Positions 1 through 10,386 of a stretch of 64,000 nucleotides of DNA are shown here, piece after piece (the first letter of the stretch is position 1; each line of letters opens with the position of its first letter). The stretch is from Desulfosarcina sp. OttesenSCG-928-A07 (GTDB lineage: Bacteria > Desulfobacterota > Desulfobacteria > Desulfobacterales > Desulfosarcinaceae). The stretch is taken from the NCBI GenBank assembly GCA_030267325.1, contig JAJDJS010000008.1, positions 1-64,000 on the forward strand. The letters are read 5' to 3'. Both the position numbers and the translations under genes were made by a program. The notes beneath the pieces were generated by a model, which was not told the DNA's origin, did no database searches, and was given only the letters and a program-made list of their open reading frames with translations.

Positions 1-110
1 CGACTGGAAACAACAGGACAAAGCATCCGATTCTTGACATTTCAGGTTAAATTGTGATGGAGACCATAGGTCGGTTATTATTCTGTACAAACCCATCAAA
101 AAGGCATGAC

Positions 111-1337
111 ATGATTCATATCAATGAAAACTATTTGAAGCTGAACGCATCTTATCTTTTCTCTGAAATTGCCAAACGGGTGGCGGCCTATCAGCAGGCC
201 CATCCGGAAAAACCCGTGATCCGGCTGGGGATCGGCGATGTGACCCGTGCGCTGCCGGATGTCTGCATTACCGCTTTTCACACGGCGGTGGATGAAATGG
301 CAACGGACGAAACCTTTCGGGGGTATGGTCCGGAGCAGGGGTATGACTTTCTCCGGGAAGCCATTGCTGCCCATGATTTTAAGGCACGCGGGGCGGATAT
401 CAGCGCGGATGAGATTTTCATCAGCGACGGGGCCAAGTGCGACACGGGAAATATCCAGGAAATTTTTTCCGCAGGCACCCGGATCGCCATTCCGGATCCG
501 GTTTACCCGGTGTATCTGGACACCAATGTCATGGCGGGCCGGACAGGAAACTACGCGGACGGCCGGTACGAGGGCATTGTCTATCTGGACGGCAGCCTGG
601 AAAACGGCTTTGTTCCGGATCTTCCCCAAACGCCCGTGGATCTCATTTACCTGTGTTTTCCCAACAACCCCACCGGCGCCACGATTACCCGGGACCAGCT
701 CAAAACCTGGGTGGACTATGCCATCCAGCACAAGGCCCTCATCCTGTTTGACGCCGCTTATGAGGCCTTTATCCGCGATGATGCCCTTCCCCATTCCATT
801 TATGAAATTGACGGGGCACGGGAGGTGGCCATTGAGTTTCGCAGTTTTTCCAAAACCGCAGGATTTACCGGAACCCGCTGTGCCTATACAGTGGTACCCA
901 AAACCCTTGTGGCCTATACGTCTTCCGGCGCGCCCCATTCGGTTCACAGCCTGTGGAACCGGCGGCACAGCACCAAGTTCAACGGCGTGTCCTATCCGGT
1001 TCAACGGGCGGCCGAGGCTGTTTACACAGAGGCGGGAAAAGCGCAGGTGGCGGAGCTTGTCAATTACTACATGGATAATGCGGCCCTGATCCGAAAAGAA
1101 ATGCAGGCCCTTGGATTTTCCTGCATCGGCGGCGAGAACGCCCCGTATATCTGGGTGGCGACAAAGTCCGACTCCTGGTCTTTTTTTGACATGCTGCTCA
1201 AAAAAGCGGGCGTGGTGTGCACGCCGGGTGCGGGATTCGGTACCTGCGGCGAAGGTTATATCCGCATCAGCGCCTTTAACAGCCATGACAATGTGGCCGC
1301 CGCCCTGACCCGCATCCGGAAAGCCCTTGGGGCCTAG
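111..1337 (+). CDS. dapL: LL-diaminopimelate aminotransferase
   Basis: PLP aminotransferase fold I sequence; [27 protein letters not shown] and N-terminal INENYLKL are typical of DapL. Start moved to the internal Met at 111. Confidence 0.93.
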   Translation: MIHINENYLKLNASYLFSEIAKRVAAYQQAHPEKPVIRLGIGDVTRALPDVCITAFHTAVDEMATDETFRGYGPEQGYDFLREAIAAHDFKARGADISADEIFISDGAKCDTGNIQEIFSAGTRIAIPDPVYPVYLDTNVMAGRTGNYADGRYEGIVYLDGSLENGFVPDLPQTPVDLIYLCFPNNPTGATITRDQLKTWVDYAIQHKALILFDAAYEAFIRDDALPHSIYEIDGAREVAIEFRSFSKTAGFTGTRCAYTVVPKTLVAYTSSGAPHSVHSLWNRRHSTKFNGVSYPVQRAAEAVYTEAGKAQVAELVNYYMDNAALIRKEMQALGFSCIGGENAPYIWVATKSDSWSFFDMLLKKAGVVCTPGAGFGTCGEGYIRISAFNSHDNVAAALTRIRKALGA

Positions 1338-1371
1338 CCCGGACGCATCCGCCCCTTTCAGGAGATCTGCC

Positions 1372-2664
1372 ATGCCCATGTCCCCAGACTTTGAAAGCCG
1401 TCTTTATCCCCGGCTGAATGAAATCGCCGGTCATTTTGGAACACCGTTTCATATTTATGATGAAACCGGCATCCGGGAAACCGGCGAGCGGCTGAAATCG
1501 CTGTTTTCCAGACTTCCCGGATTCAGGGAGTATTTTGCGGTGAAAGCCCTTCCCAATCCGGCAATTCTGGCCGTTATGGCGGATATGGGATTCGGGTTTG
1601 ACTGCAGTTCTGTTCCGGAGCTGGTGCTGGGCCGCCGGGCAGGCGCTGCCGGAGAGATGCTGATGTTTACCGCCAACAACACCACGCGTCAGGATTTTAT
1701 CGCAGCCATGGCGGACGGCGGCAGCATCATCAACCTGGATGATATTACTTTTGTGGAAAAGCTGCCGGTCATGCCTGAGCTGATCTGTTTCCGGTACAAT
1801 CCAGGCGACCGGCGGACCGGAAACGCCATCATCGGAAACCCGGTGGAGGCCAAATACGGGGTGAGTCACGACCAGCTGATCCCGGCCTATGAAATGGCCA
1901 TCAAACGCGGGGCCAGACGCTTTGGCCTCCACACCATGCTGGCCTCCAACGAGCGGGATTATACCTATATGGTGCAGACAGCAGCCATGCTGCTGGAGCA
2001 GGTGGAGGCCATCTCCGGCCGACTGGGCATCCGGTTTGAATTCATCAATATCGGCGGCGGCCTGGGGGTTCCCTACCATCCGGAAGATGCGCCGCTGGAT
2101 ATAAAAGCCCTTGCAAAAGAAGTCACGGAACTGTTTTTTGCCTTTGCCGACCGCAACGGGTATATGCCGAAACTCTATATGGAAAGCGGCCGGTACATGA
2201 CCGGTCCCTACGGCGTCCTGGTTACCCGGGCCATCAACCGGAAAGAAATTTACCGAACCTATGTGGGCGTGGACGCCTGCATGTCATCCCTCATGCGGCC
2301 GGCCATTTATGGGGCCTATCATCACATCACGATTCCCGGAAAGCTTTCGGATATGCCGGCTGAAGTGGTGGATGTGGTGGGATCTTTGTGCGAGAACAAC
2401 GACAAGTTCGCTATCCAGCGAAAACTGCCCCGCATTTCGGAAAACGATCTTCTGGTGATTCACGACACCGGGGCCCATGGGCATGCCATGGGCTTTAACT
2501 ACAACGGCAAGCTGCGGCCCAAGGAGTTGATGCTCAAGACTGACGGCAGTGTGGAGCTGATCCGCCGGGAAGAGCGGATCGAAGATTATTTTGCCACGCT
2601 GACGTTTACGCCCGATATCCTGCTCCCGGCACAGTCTGCCGCTGGTCCGGATTCGGAGAATTAA
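1372..2664 (+). CDS. lysA: Diaminopimelate decarboxylase-like PLP enzyme (LysA family)
   Basis: Group IV decarboxylase signatures: YFAVKALPNPAIL, GFDCSSVPEL, INIGGGLGVPY, ESGRYMTGPYG, CENNDKFA. Adjacent to dapL. Confidence 0.82.
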   Translation: MPMSPDFESRLYPRLNEIAGHFGTPFHIYDETGIRETGERLKSLFSRLPGFREYFAVKALPNPAILAVMADMGFGFDCSSVPELVLGRRAGAAGEMLMFTANNTTRQDFIAAMADGGSIINLDDITFVEKLPVMPELICFRYNPGDRRTGNAIIGNPVEAKYGVSHDQLIPAYEMAIKRGARRFGLHTMLASNERDYTYMVQTAAMLLEQVEAISGRLGIRFEFINIGGGLGVPYHPEDAPLDIKALAKEVTELFFAFADRNGYMPKLYMESGRYMTGPYGVLVTRAINRKEIYRTYVGVDACMSSLMRPAIYGAYHHITIPGKLSDMPAEVVDVVGSLCENNDKFAIQRKLPRISENDLLVIHDTGAHGHAMGFNYNGKLRPKELMLKTDGSVELIRREERIEDYFATLTFTPDILLPAQSAAGPDSEN

Positions 2665-2675
2665 AGGCCGCCTGC

Positions 2676-4157
2676 TTGAAAAAACGCATCCTGCACTCCC
2701 TGGCTGAAAAACAGGCCGCTCCCCTTACGGATCGGACAAAACCTTTCCGGTTGGTTAAATATTTTGCCCTGAGCAGCCTGATTTCAGTTTTTATCGGCAC
2801 CCTGATTTTGTCCATTCTCAATACCCACTGGGCGCGTTCCATGCAGTACGAGAAAAGTGAGGAATACGCCATGCTGATGATCGAAAACCTGAATCATCAG
2901 GTTTTTCTTCAGTTCATCCTTCCTGTGGGGTTCAAGTACGGGAGAATCGAACTCCGGAACCGGGGGCAGTTTGAACGCATGGACGGTGTGGTCCGCAGCA
3001 CCCTTCACAGTTTTAACGTGGAAATGGTGAACATCTACAGCAACGATGATGTCATTGCTTACAGTTTTTCAACCGATCTGGTGGGGAAAAGTAATCTGGG
3101 CGGTACCTTTTTCAAAACCGCGGTCGAGGGAAAATCCATTTCCAAGCTGATCCAAAACGGCTCTACCCTGGAGATTTTTCTGGGGATTCCCAAGGAAATC
3201 CGGCTGGTCACCTTTGCGCCGCTGCGGGCTGAAAGACCCATGACCCCCATTTCCGGGCCGGTTCTGGGCGTTATTGAAATCCATCAGGACCTGTCCGAAG
3301 ATTACCAGAAAATATTCAGATTTCAGATGCTGGTGATTGCCAACATCTGCATCGTGATGAGCGTACTTCTGGCCACCTTGATTTATGTGGTTAAACGGGG
3401 AGAGGTGATCATTGAAAAAAGGGCGGTTGAGCGTATCCGGCTGAAAGACCAGCTGGCCAAGGCCAGGCATTTCTCCACAATCGGCGAAATGGTCGCCGGT
3501 ATTTCCCATGAAATCAGAAATCCCCTGGGGATTATCAGCAGTTCTGCCGAGCTGATGAAAAAAAAGCTCGGTCCGGATTCTGCATTGAACGGCGTGGCGG
3601 ATATTATTGTCGTCGAATCCAGGCGACTGAACAACATCATCACGGACTTTCTCAATTATGCCCGCCCCAGAATACCCAACAAAGTCTCTTGCCGACTCGA
3701 TGAGGTCATCAGCCGGAACATTTTGTTTCTGGATTCCCAGATCCGGGAAGACGGGTACACCATCATCACCTCTTTTCCCGATTCGGTTCCGATCCTCCAG
3801 GCAGATTCCGACATGCTGTACCAGGCGTTTCTCAACTTATTGATCAATGCCATGCAGGCCATGCCGGACGGCGGTACCCTCACCGTGACCCTTCGCACAG
3901 ATTCAGATCATTTATGGCTTCACATCGAAGATGAAGGCCAAGGGGTTTCGCCGGAAATGATGGAAAAGATCTGGGATCCGTTTTTTACCACCAAAGACAA
4001 AGGCACGGGCCTGGGCCTGGGCATTGTGAAAAATATTATTGAAGCCCACGGCGGAAACATCCGAATGGACAGGCGATCTGAAAAAGGGATGCGGGTTACC
4101 CTTCAATTTCCTATTACCCCTTTGGAAGCGGAAAATGGAAACCATACTGATCGTTGA
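2676..4157 (+). CDS. Membrane sensor histidine kinase (NtrB/ZraS-like)
   Basis: TM segments, H-box GISHEIRNPLGIISSSAELM, N-box NLLINAMQAMPDGG, G-box DKGTGLGLGIVKNIIEAHGG. TTG start. Confidence 0.92.
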   Translation: MKKRILHSLAEKQAAPLTDRTKPFRLVKYFALSSLISVFIGTLILSILNTHWARSMQYEKSEEYAMLMIENLNHQVFLQFILPVGFKYGRIELRNRGQFERMDGVVRSTLHSFNVEMVNIYSNDDVIAYSFSTDLVGKSNLGGTFFKTAVEGKSISKLIQNGSTLEIFLGIPKEIRLVTFAPLRAERPMTPISGPVLGVIEIHQDLSEDYQKIFRFQMLVIANICIVMSVLLATLIYVVKRGEVIIEKRAVERIRLKDQLAKARHFSTIGEMVAGISHEIRNPLGIISSSAELMKKKLGPDSALNGVADIIVVESRRLNNIITDFLNYARPRIPNKVSCRLDEVISRNILFLDSQIREDGYTIITSFPDSVPILQADSDMLYQAFLNLLINAMQAMPDGGTLTVTLRTDSDHLWLHIEDEGQGVSPEMMEKIWDPFFTTKDKGTGLGLGIVKNIIEAHGGNIRMDRRSEKGMRVTLQFPITPLEAENGNHTDR

Positions 4158-5520
4158 CGATGAACCCAACTATACCCTGATCCTTTCGGCAGTTCTGGAA
4201 GATGCGGGGTTTGAGGCCCTGACCGCCAACAGCGGTGCGGAGGCCCTTACCATTCTTTCCCGGTCGGATGTGGATCTGGTGCTCACCGACATGAAGATGC
4301 CGGAAATGGATGGCATCGCCCTTCTGGATCAGATCAAACAAACCGATGCCGATCTTCCCGTTATTCTCATGACCGCCCACGGCACTATCGAAAAAGCCGT
4401 GGCCGCCATGCAGAAAGGCGCCTATCACTATATTCTCAAGCCTTTTGACAATGAAGAACTGGTGATTTACGTCAACAAGGCGATTTCCATGTACCGGGTG
4501 ATCAAAGAAAACCGGCAGCTGCGATCAGCCGTGGAAGACCGTTTCAGCTTCCAGAACATCATCGGTAAAAGCAAGGCCATGCAGGATGTTTTTGCCGTTA
4601 TCCGGAAAGTGGCACCCGCATCGGCAACGGTTCTGGTGGAAGGGGCCAGTGGAACCGGAAAAGAGTTGGTGGCCAGCGCCCTTCACTTCAACAGCCCGCG
4701 GAAAGACAGACCCTTTGTGGCGGTCAACTGTTCGGCCCTGGCGGAGACGCTTTTGGAAAGCGAGCTCTTCGGCCATGAAAAAGGCGCTTTTACCAATGCC
4801 ATGGCCATGAAAAAGGGTCGGTTTGAGCTTGCCGATGGGGGAACTTTATTTCTGGATGAAATCGGAGAACTGGCCGCCGGTCTTCAGGTCAAACTCTTGC
4901 GGGTGCTTCAGGAAAGGGTGATTGAACGGGTGGGCGGAACCCGGCCCATTCCAGTGAATATCCGTCTGATTGCCGCCACCAACAAATCCCTCCGGGCAGA
5001 AGTTGCAGCCGGGAATTTTCGGGAGGATCTCTTCTACCGGCTCAATGTGGTGCGCATCACCCTTCCGCCGCTGCACGAGCGAACCGGGGACATCCGGCCC
5101 CTGGTGCACCATTTTATTGCCAAACACCAGGCCGAACGGGGCTCCGGAACGCCGGTGACCGATATTGACCCGGCGGTCGAGCGGCTTTTTTACGAATACC
5201 ACTGGCCGGGAAATATCCGGGAACTGGAAAATGTGATTGAATATGCGGTGGTCATGGCAGCTGATCCGGTGATTCAGATATCGGATCTGCCAAAGGATTT
5301 TATGGATGCGGTTCATGGGACGCTTCATATGGAAGGCATTCCAGTGAACGCCAACCTGTACGACACCCTTTCCCATGTGGAAAAAAACATGATTCTCCGG
5401 GCCCTCGACAAAGCCAATTATGTGCAGGCCCACGCAGCCGAAATGCTGGGCATCGGAAAAAGCGGACTGAATCAGAAAATAAAAAAATACAATCTCTTGG
5501 GGAAAAACAGCAAAGGCTAG
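4135..5520 (+). CDS. Sigma-54-dependent response regulator (NtrC family)
   Basis: Receiver domain ([21 protein letters not shown]), AAA+ [17 protein letters not shown] sigma-54 contact loop, C-terminal HTH. Start overlaps the end of the kinase gene. Confidence 0.95.
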   Translation: METILIVDDEPNYTLILSAVLEDAGFEALTANSGAEALTILSRSDVDLVLTDMKMPEMDGIALLDQIKQTDADLPVILMTAHGTIEKAVAAMQKGAYHYILKPFDNEELVIYVNKAISMYRVIKENRQLRSAVEDRFSFQNIIGKSKAMQDVFAVIRKVAPASATVLVEGASGTGKELVASALHFNSPRKDRPFVAVNCSALAETLLESELFGHEKGAFTNAMAMKKGRFELADGGTLFLDEIGELAAGLQVKLLRVLQERVIERVGGTRPIPVNIRLIAATNKSLRAEVAAGNFREDLFYRLNVVRITLPPLHERTGDIRPLVHHFIAKHQAERGSGTPVTDIDPAVERLFYEYHWPGNIRELENVIEYAVVMAADPVIQISDLPKDFMDAVHGTLHMEGIPVNANLYDTLSHVEKNMILRALDKANYVQAHAAEMLGIGKSGLNQKIKKYNLLGKNSKG

Positions 5521-5572
5521 CAAATACGATTTTTTATAGAATCTTTATTTTGTGCGTGTTTCCTGGGAGACC

Positions 5573-5655
5573 TAGATAGTGTCACCAACAAGTTCCCGGT
5601 TTTTGTCAATACCCAATGATTTCAAACTTTTGAAAACTCGAGACGACACTATCTC
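5573..5655. mobile_element. MITE-like element copy A (internally deleted, ~83 bp)
   Basis: TAGATAGTGTCACC ... AAAACTCGAGACGACACTATCTC; inverted ends match copies at 30082, 56738 and 63403. Confidence 0.75.
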
Positions 5656-5666
5656 TTTGGTTTGGG

Positions 5667-6161
5667 TCAAAACCGGACCTTTGTATAAACGCCCTCAACC
5701 ATGCAATTATTGCCGCTCTTGAACTGCAATCTTCCGGATCCGGAGTCTTCAAGGATTAGAAATGCAGCCTCGCCGAGGGCAGTCGACGAACAGTTCAATG
5801 TCTTAATGTATGAGCCGATCTCAGGTGCCTCATACCAGTCGCTGGCCTCTTTCGTAACCGTCACCATATGTGTGCCGGGCTCCTGCTTTGCAGGACCAAA
5901 GACAGCCTTCACATCGCATTTGTCCTTGCTTTCAAAGAAAAAAACATCACCGCCATCTCCTGAATCTGACGGTTTCAAGATCGCCTCCTCTGACTCGGCG
6001 TAAACAAAGCAATACTGAGTGTGGATGATGATATCCTGCCCGTCTGCTTTGTAAATGTTGTTACCTTTCCTTGTGAGGTCGAACTCATAGTACTGGGCAT
6101 TTGCTGCTGTTGCGTAAGAAAGCAAAAGAGCGACGATCATGATAAAAAATGTGTTTTTCAC
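5667..6161 (-). CDS. Hypothetical secreted protein
   Basis: ORF with clear signal peptide MKNTFFIMIVALLLSYATAANAQ and several Cys in the mature part; no family recognised. Confidence 0.7.
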   Translation of the reverse strand: MKNTFFIMIVALLLSYATAANAQYYEFDLTRKGNNIYKADGQDIIIHTQYCFVYAESEEAILKPSDSGDGGDVFFFESKDKCDVKAVFGPAKQEPGTHMVTVTKEASDWYEAPEIGSYIKTLNCSSTALGEAAFLILEDSGSGRLQFKSGNNCMVEGVYTKVRF

Positions 6162-6449
6162 CAGCGGTCTCCTATATCATTGCAACATGCTAGACTGAAC
6201 ACGGCATTGTCTTTCTCTGCCTATTGCTACATATGCTGTTTTGAGGTCGGTCGTCAATCTCGGACAACACTTGAAAAATGCACTCCGCACATTAAAAATC
6301 CGATTGCGGCCAATGCGGCACACATCCGGCGTTACCGGATCATTCTAGACCATGTTCCTGATATGCGGGCACCGGCTGAATTGTTTTGGCATCTGTTGCC
6401 GCACGCAAGCCTTGACTGTCAAAGCCTTACACCTTAATGTGCCATCCCA

Positions 6450-6471
6450 TTATGCCGAACACCCGGCATAA
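6450..6471. other. Short palindrome (TTATGCCG-N6-CGGCATAA)
   Basis: 8-bp perfect inverted repeat upstream of the UbiD-like gene; possible operator or hairpin. Confidence 0.35.
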
Positions 6472-6542
6472 CATCAAAATGAAGTCACCGGCTTTTTCTG
6501 ACGATTGATTCCGGCCCCTGTCATAGAGCTTTTTTCTGGAGG

Positions 6543-8327
6543 ATGACTTTGCCCTTTACGGACCTGCGCACATTTCTGGCTGAACTGGAAAAACGCGGAG
6601 ATCTGGCGCGGATTTCCGTGCCCGTGGACCCGAACCAGGAAATGACCGTTATCCAGCACCGGGTGATGGCTGCCGGCGGTCCGGCGTTGTTGTTCGAAAA
6701 CGTGAAAGGTTCACGGTTTCGAGTGGTGACGGGTCTCATGGGCACCCGGAGCCGGGTCAACCTCATCTGCGGCGGCAGTCCGGCCCGGTTGGGGCAGCGG
6801 ATTTTCCGCCTTTCCCAGACCCTGATGCCGCCGACCTTTCGCGGACTGCTCCGTTCCCGGAACGATCTTTTTCCGCTTTTTTCCGCCCGCCTGCGAAATG
6901 TCCGGACCGGGCCGGTGATGGAAACCCAGACCGGCTCACCGGATTTAAGCCGCCTGCCGGTTCTGACCTGCTGGCCAGGTGACGGCGGACCGTTTTTCAC
7001 CCTGCCCCTGGTGCACACCACGGATCCGGAAAATGGTACCGGGAATCTGGGCATGTACCGGCTCCAGCGGTTTGATGCCGCCAGTACCGGCATGCACTGG
7101 CAGATTGAACGGGGCGGCGGCGTTCATTTTCACAAGGCAACAATGGCGGGTCGGCCGCTTCCGGTCAGCGTGATTCTGGGCGGCCCGCCATCCCTGATGG
7201 TGGCAGCCGTGGCCCCGCTGCCCGAAGGCATGGACGAGCGTCTTCTGGCCGTTTATCTGATGGGCCGGCCCCTGGATGTGATCCACCGCAGCACCACGGG
7301 TCACCGGATTCCGGCCCAGGCTGAATTTGTGCTGGAAGGCACGGTGACGCCCGGCGATATGCGTCTGGAAGGCCCGTTTGGCGATCATTTCGGCCATTAT
7401 TCCCATGCGGCGGATTATCCGGTGTTCCGGGTTCAGCGCATCCTTGCCCGAAAAGATGCCATTTATCCGGCAACTGTGGTGGGAAAACCGGTTCAGGAAG
7501 ATTACTATCTGGGCGAAGCGCTTCAGGAAATGACCCTTCCGCTGCTCAAAATGATCCGGCCGGCCATCACTGACCTGTGGGCGTATCCGGAAACCGGGTT
7601 TCATCCCCTGGCCGTCATGGCGGTAACCGAGCGCTACCCCAGAGAAGCGTTAAAACATACCCTTGGCATGCTGGGGGAAGGTCAGGTGTCCCTCACCAAG
7701 GTGATGATGACGGTTGATGCGTCAGTGGATGTGAAAAATTTTAAAGCCGTGAGCCAGGCCTTGTGGCAGTACCTGGACGCGGAAACCGGCATTCACCTGC
7801 TGGCCCCCACGGCCCAGGACACCCTGGATTTTACGGGGCCGGCCATGAACACCGGCAGCCGGTTGATTCTGCTGGCCACACAAGCCGGGGCCCCGCTTCG
7901 TACCGATCCGCCGGCCCATGTGCCGCAACCTTCCGATCTTCATGGGGATGTGCTGTCCACGGCAGCCATGGGCCCTGCTTTTCTGCTGGTCCGGGTCGGC
8001 TCAGGGTTTGATGATATGGCAAGTTTGCGGGAAATTCTGAAAAATCATCCAGCCTCACGCGATTACCTTTTCCATGTGATCGTGTCCGAAGACATTCCAC
8101 TGGATGATCTGGTGATGATCCTGTGGGGATGGTTTACCCGCTTTGATCCCTTGGCAGATCTGTATCCGGCAGACCGGCGGATTGCGGGAAATCGCCTGGT
8201 ATTTGACTTTCCCATCGCCATTGACGCCCGGTGGAAAAAAGGATATCCCAAACCCGTTGAATTTGATCCGGAAGTGGAAAAACAGGTCAACCGGATGTGG
8301 CCGACGCTGGGTCTGTCCACTGGGTAA
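6543..8327 (+). CDS. UbiD family decarboxylase (likely menaquinone pathway)
   Basis: UbiD-type sequence (FTDLRTFLAELEKRGDLARI, GPFGDHFGHYS, HSTTGHR-like segment, C-terminal IAIDARWKKGYPKPVEFDPEVEKQV), next to mqnE/A/C. Confidence 0.9.
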   Translation: MTLPFTDLRTFLAELEKRGDLARISVPVDPNQEMTVIQHRVMAAGGPALLFENVKGSRFRVVTGLMGTRSRVNLICGGSPARLGQRIFRLSQTLMPPTFRGLLRSRNDLFPLFSARLRNVRTGPVMETQTGSPDLSRLPVLTCWPGDGGPFFTLPLVHTTDPENGTGNLGMYRLQRFDAASTGMHWQIERGGGVHFHKATMAGRPLPVSVILGGPPSLMVAAVAPLPEGMDERLLAVYLMGRPLDVIHRSTTGHRIPAQAEFVLEGTVTPGDMRLEGPFGDHFGHYSHAADYPVFRVQRILARKDAIYPATVVGKPVQEDYYLGEALQEMTLPLLKMIRPAITDLWAYPETGFHPLAVMAVTERYPREALKHTLGMLGEGQVSLTKVMMTVDASVDVKNFKAVSQALWQYLDAETGIHLLAPTAQDTLDFTGPAMNTGSRLILLATQAGAPLRTDPPAHVPQPSDLHGDVLSTAAMGPAFLLVRVGSGFDDMASLREILKNHPASRDYLFHVIVSEDIPLDDLVMILWGWFTRFDPLADLYPADRRIAGNRLVFDFPIAIDARWKKGYPKPVEFDPEVEKQVNRMWPTLGLSTG

Positions 8328-8444
8328 TGCGCACCTGACGGATTTTTACAGCTCTTCTTACCCGACCTTCTCCTTCTTCTCCCTTTTTAAAAATTGGGCT
8401 TCAAAATCCGGATCGAAGGGACAAAGGAGAACGATTTCCCACTT

Positions 8445-8469
8445 TCATGACGCTCTGTCATGATTTTTT
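8445..8469 (+). terminator. Putative intrinsic terminator between ubiD-like gene and mqnE
   Basis: TCATGAC-GCTCT-GTCATGA stem followed by TTTTTTC. Confidence 0.55.
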
Positions 8470-8494
8470 CGTATAACGCAAGGATGAACGGATC

Positions 8495-9574
8495 GTGAGT
8501 GCTGTATTTGATCAAGCCCTTGAAAAAGGCGCCTGCTGCGAGCGTCTTTCCCCTGAGGAAGCGTTTTCGCTGATTGAGGCCGTAACACCGGACCGGCTTC
8601 ATCAGCTTGGCGCGGCAGCCCTTGCCAATCGCCGCAAACGCTTTGGCCTGCGGGCAACCTATGTCTTCAACCTTCAGATCAATCCCGCCAATATCTGCGG
8701 CAGCGGCTGCACCTTCTGCAATTACGCGGCCTCCAGAAACGCACCCCACGCCTATGTGCTGGAAGAGGCTGAAATTTTTGACCGGATTGAACGCCTTTGT
8801 CCCACCGAGGCCCATATTGTGGGCGGGCTCAATACCATCTGGCCCTATGCCCGGAACCTTTCCCTGGTCCGCGAACTGCGCCGGAAATTTCCTGATCTGC
8901 ATATCAAATGCTATACTGCCGTGGAAATTGCGTATTTTGCCAAAACCAGCGGGCTTTCCGAATCCGACGTACTGGACCAGTTAAAGGACGCGGGAATGGA
9001 TGCCATGCCCGGCGGTGGCGCGGAGATTTTTTCCGACCGGCTTTATCAGCAGCACTGGAAAAACAAAACCCGGCCCGAAGACTGGGTCCGGATTCATCAG
9101 CTCGCCCACGCCAAGGGCATTGTCACCAACGCCACCATGCTTTTCGGGTTTGGTGACACCTGGCCCGAGCGCATCACCCATCTTTTGATTTTAAGGCAGG
9201 CCCAGGACCAGTCCGGCGGATTTTCCTGTTTTATTCCCCTGCCGTTTCAACCCGGGGCCGGCCATTTTGTGGAAAAAGGCCCGACCCCCCTTGAAACCCT
9301 GACGGTGCTGGCGGCCTCGCGTCTGATTCTGGACAACATCCCCCATCTCAAATCCTACTGGCCCATGACCGGCCTTGCCACCTGCGCGGCCGGGCTCAGT
9401 TGGGGGGCTGACGATCTGGACGGCACCATTGGAAAAGAACGCATTGCCCATCTGGCAGGCGCGGCAACACCCGTGGGGCTGGCCCGCGAAAAAATGATTG
9501 AGCTCACCCAAATGGCCGGATTCATCCCCGCTGAACGGGACGGCGCTTTTGCGATTCGGGAGAAAATTTCATGA
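8495..9574 (+). CDS. mqnE: Aminofutalosine synthase (radical SAM)
   Basis: Radical SAM CGSGCTFCNY, MPGGGAEIF, FSCFIPLPFQP; first gene of an overlapping mqnE-mqnA-mqnC run. Confidence 0.9.
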   Translation: MSAVFDQALEKGACCERLSPEEAFSLIEAVTPDRLHQLGAAALANRRKRFGLRATYVFNLQINPANICGSGCTFCNYAASRNAPHAYVLEEAEIFDRIERLCPTEAHIVGGLNTIWPYARNLSLVRELRRKFPDLHIKCYTAVEIAYFAKTSGLSESDVLDQLKDAGMDAMPGGGAEIFSDRLYQQHWKNKTRPEDWVRIHQLAHAKGIVTNATMLFGFGDTWPERITHLLILRQAQDQSGGFSCFIPLPFQPGAGHFVEKGPTPLETLTVLAASRLILDNIPHLKSYWPMTGLATCAAGLSWGADDLDGTIGKERIAHLAGAATPVGLAREKMIELTQMAGFIPAERDGAFAIREKIS

Positions 9575-10368
9575 CCACCCCCATTTCCATGATTCCCTAT
9601 ATCAACATGGCTCCGTATCGCCAGCAGGGACCGCCGCCCGGATGCCATTTTGTTCCCTTGACGCCCCGCGAAAGCATTGCGGCGCTGATCAATGGCGATG
9701 TGGCGGCCGCAGCGGTTCCGGTGGGCGGACTTTCCCAGCTTTCCGGACGTGTTGAATTTATCGGAAAATTCGGAATCGGCGCCAGGAAAACAGTGATGAG
9801 CGTGCTGATGCGCTCCCGGGTCCCCTTTGAAGCGATGAAAGCCCCGAAAACCCTCCACGTTACCTCCCACACGGCCTCCAGTGTCCGATTGCTGTATTTG
9901 TTGATGGGAAAGACCTTTGGTTTTGACGTATTGCCGGGCGATGCCCATGGGGACGAAGCTGCGGACGGAGAATTGGTGATTGGTGATAAGGCTTTGATTT
10001 ACTATCAAAAACCGGATCTGTCGACATTTCCGTATCTCACCGATTTGGCGGAAAAATGGTTTGAGCTGACCGGACTGTCCTTTGTATTTGCCCGGTGGGT
10101 GGTGCGATGCGATGCGCCGAACACCTTGAAAACAGCGCTCAATGACTGGCTGGAACGGTTCAGGGAAAAAGAGCCGGAACTCACGGAAGCGGCGATTCCG
10201 GACGCTGCCCGGCGCATTGGTGTTGGCCACGGAGTGATCCGGGAGTATTTCAAGGTGATCCGCAGGTCGCTGGATGACCAGGATCTGGAAGGCCAGGCCC
10301 GGTTTTCAGCGCTTCTGGCCGAACACAATGCGCTGCCGGCGTTTCAGGAACTGGACCGGCTGCGATGA
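9571..10368 (+). CDS. mqnA: Chorismate dehydratase
   Basis: MqnA/MqnD-type fold (YINMAPYR, GGLSQLSGRVEFIGKFGI, TSHTASSVRLL), ATGA overlap with mqnE. Confidence 0.9.
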   Translation: MTTPISMIPYINMAPYRQQGPPPGCHFVPLTPRESIAALINGDVAAAAVPVGGLSQLSGRVEFIGKFGIGARKTVMSVLMRSRVPFEAMKAPKTLHVTSHTASSVRLLYLLMGKTFGFDVLPGDAHGDEAADGELVIGDKALIYYQKPDLSTFPYLTDLAEKWFELTGLSFVFARWVVRCDAPNTLKTALNDWLERFREKEPELTEAAIPDAARRIGVGHGVIREYFKVIRRSLDDQDLEGQARFSALLAEHNALPAFQELDRLR

Positions 10369-10386
10369 TGTTTTACCTGTCCTGAA

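Noticed and set aside
96-1379. 427-aa ORF antisense to dapL
   Set aside because: Runs opposite a clear DapL gene; low-complexity G/H/R-rich translation typical of antisense frames in GC-rich codon usage.
6021-6437. 138-aa plus-strand ORF overlapping the secreted hypothetical gene
   Set aside because: Overlaps the signal-peptide-encoding ORF antisense and runs into a non-coding-looking gap; no domain.
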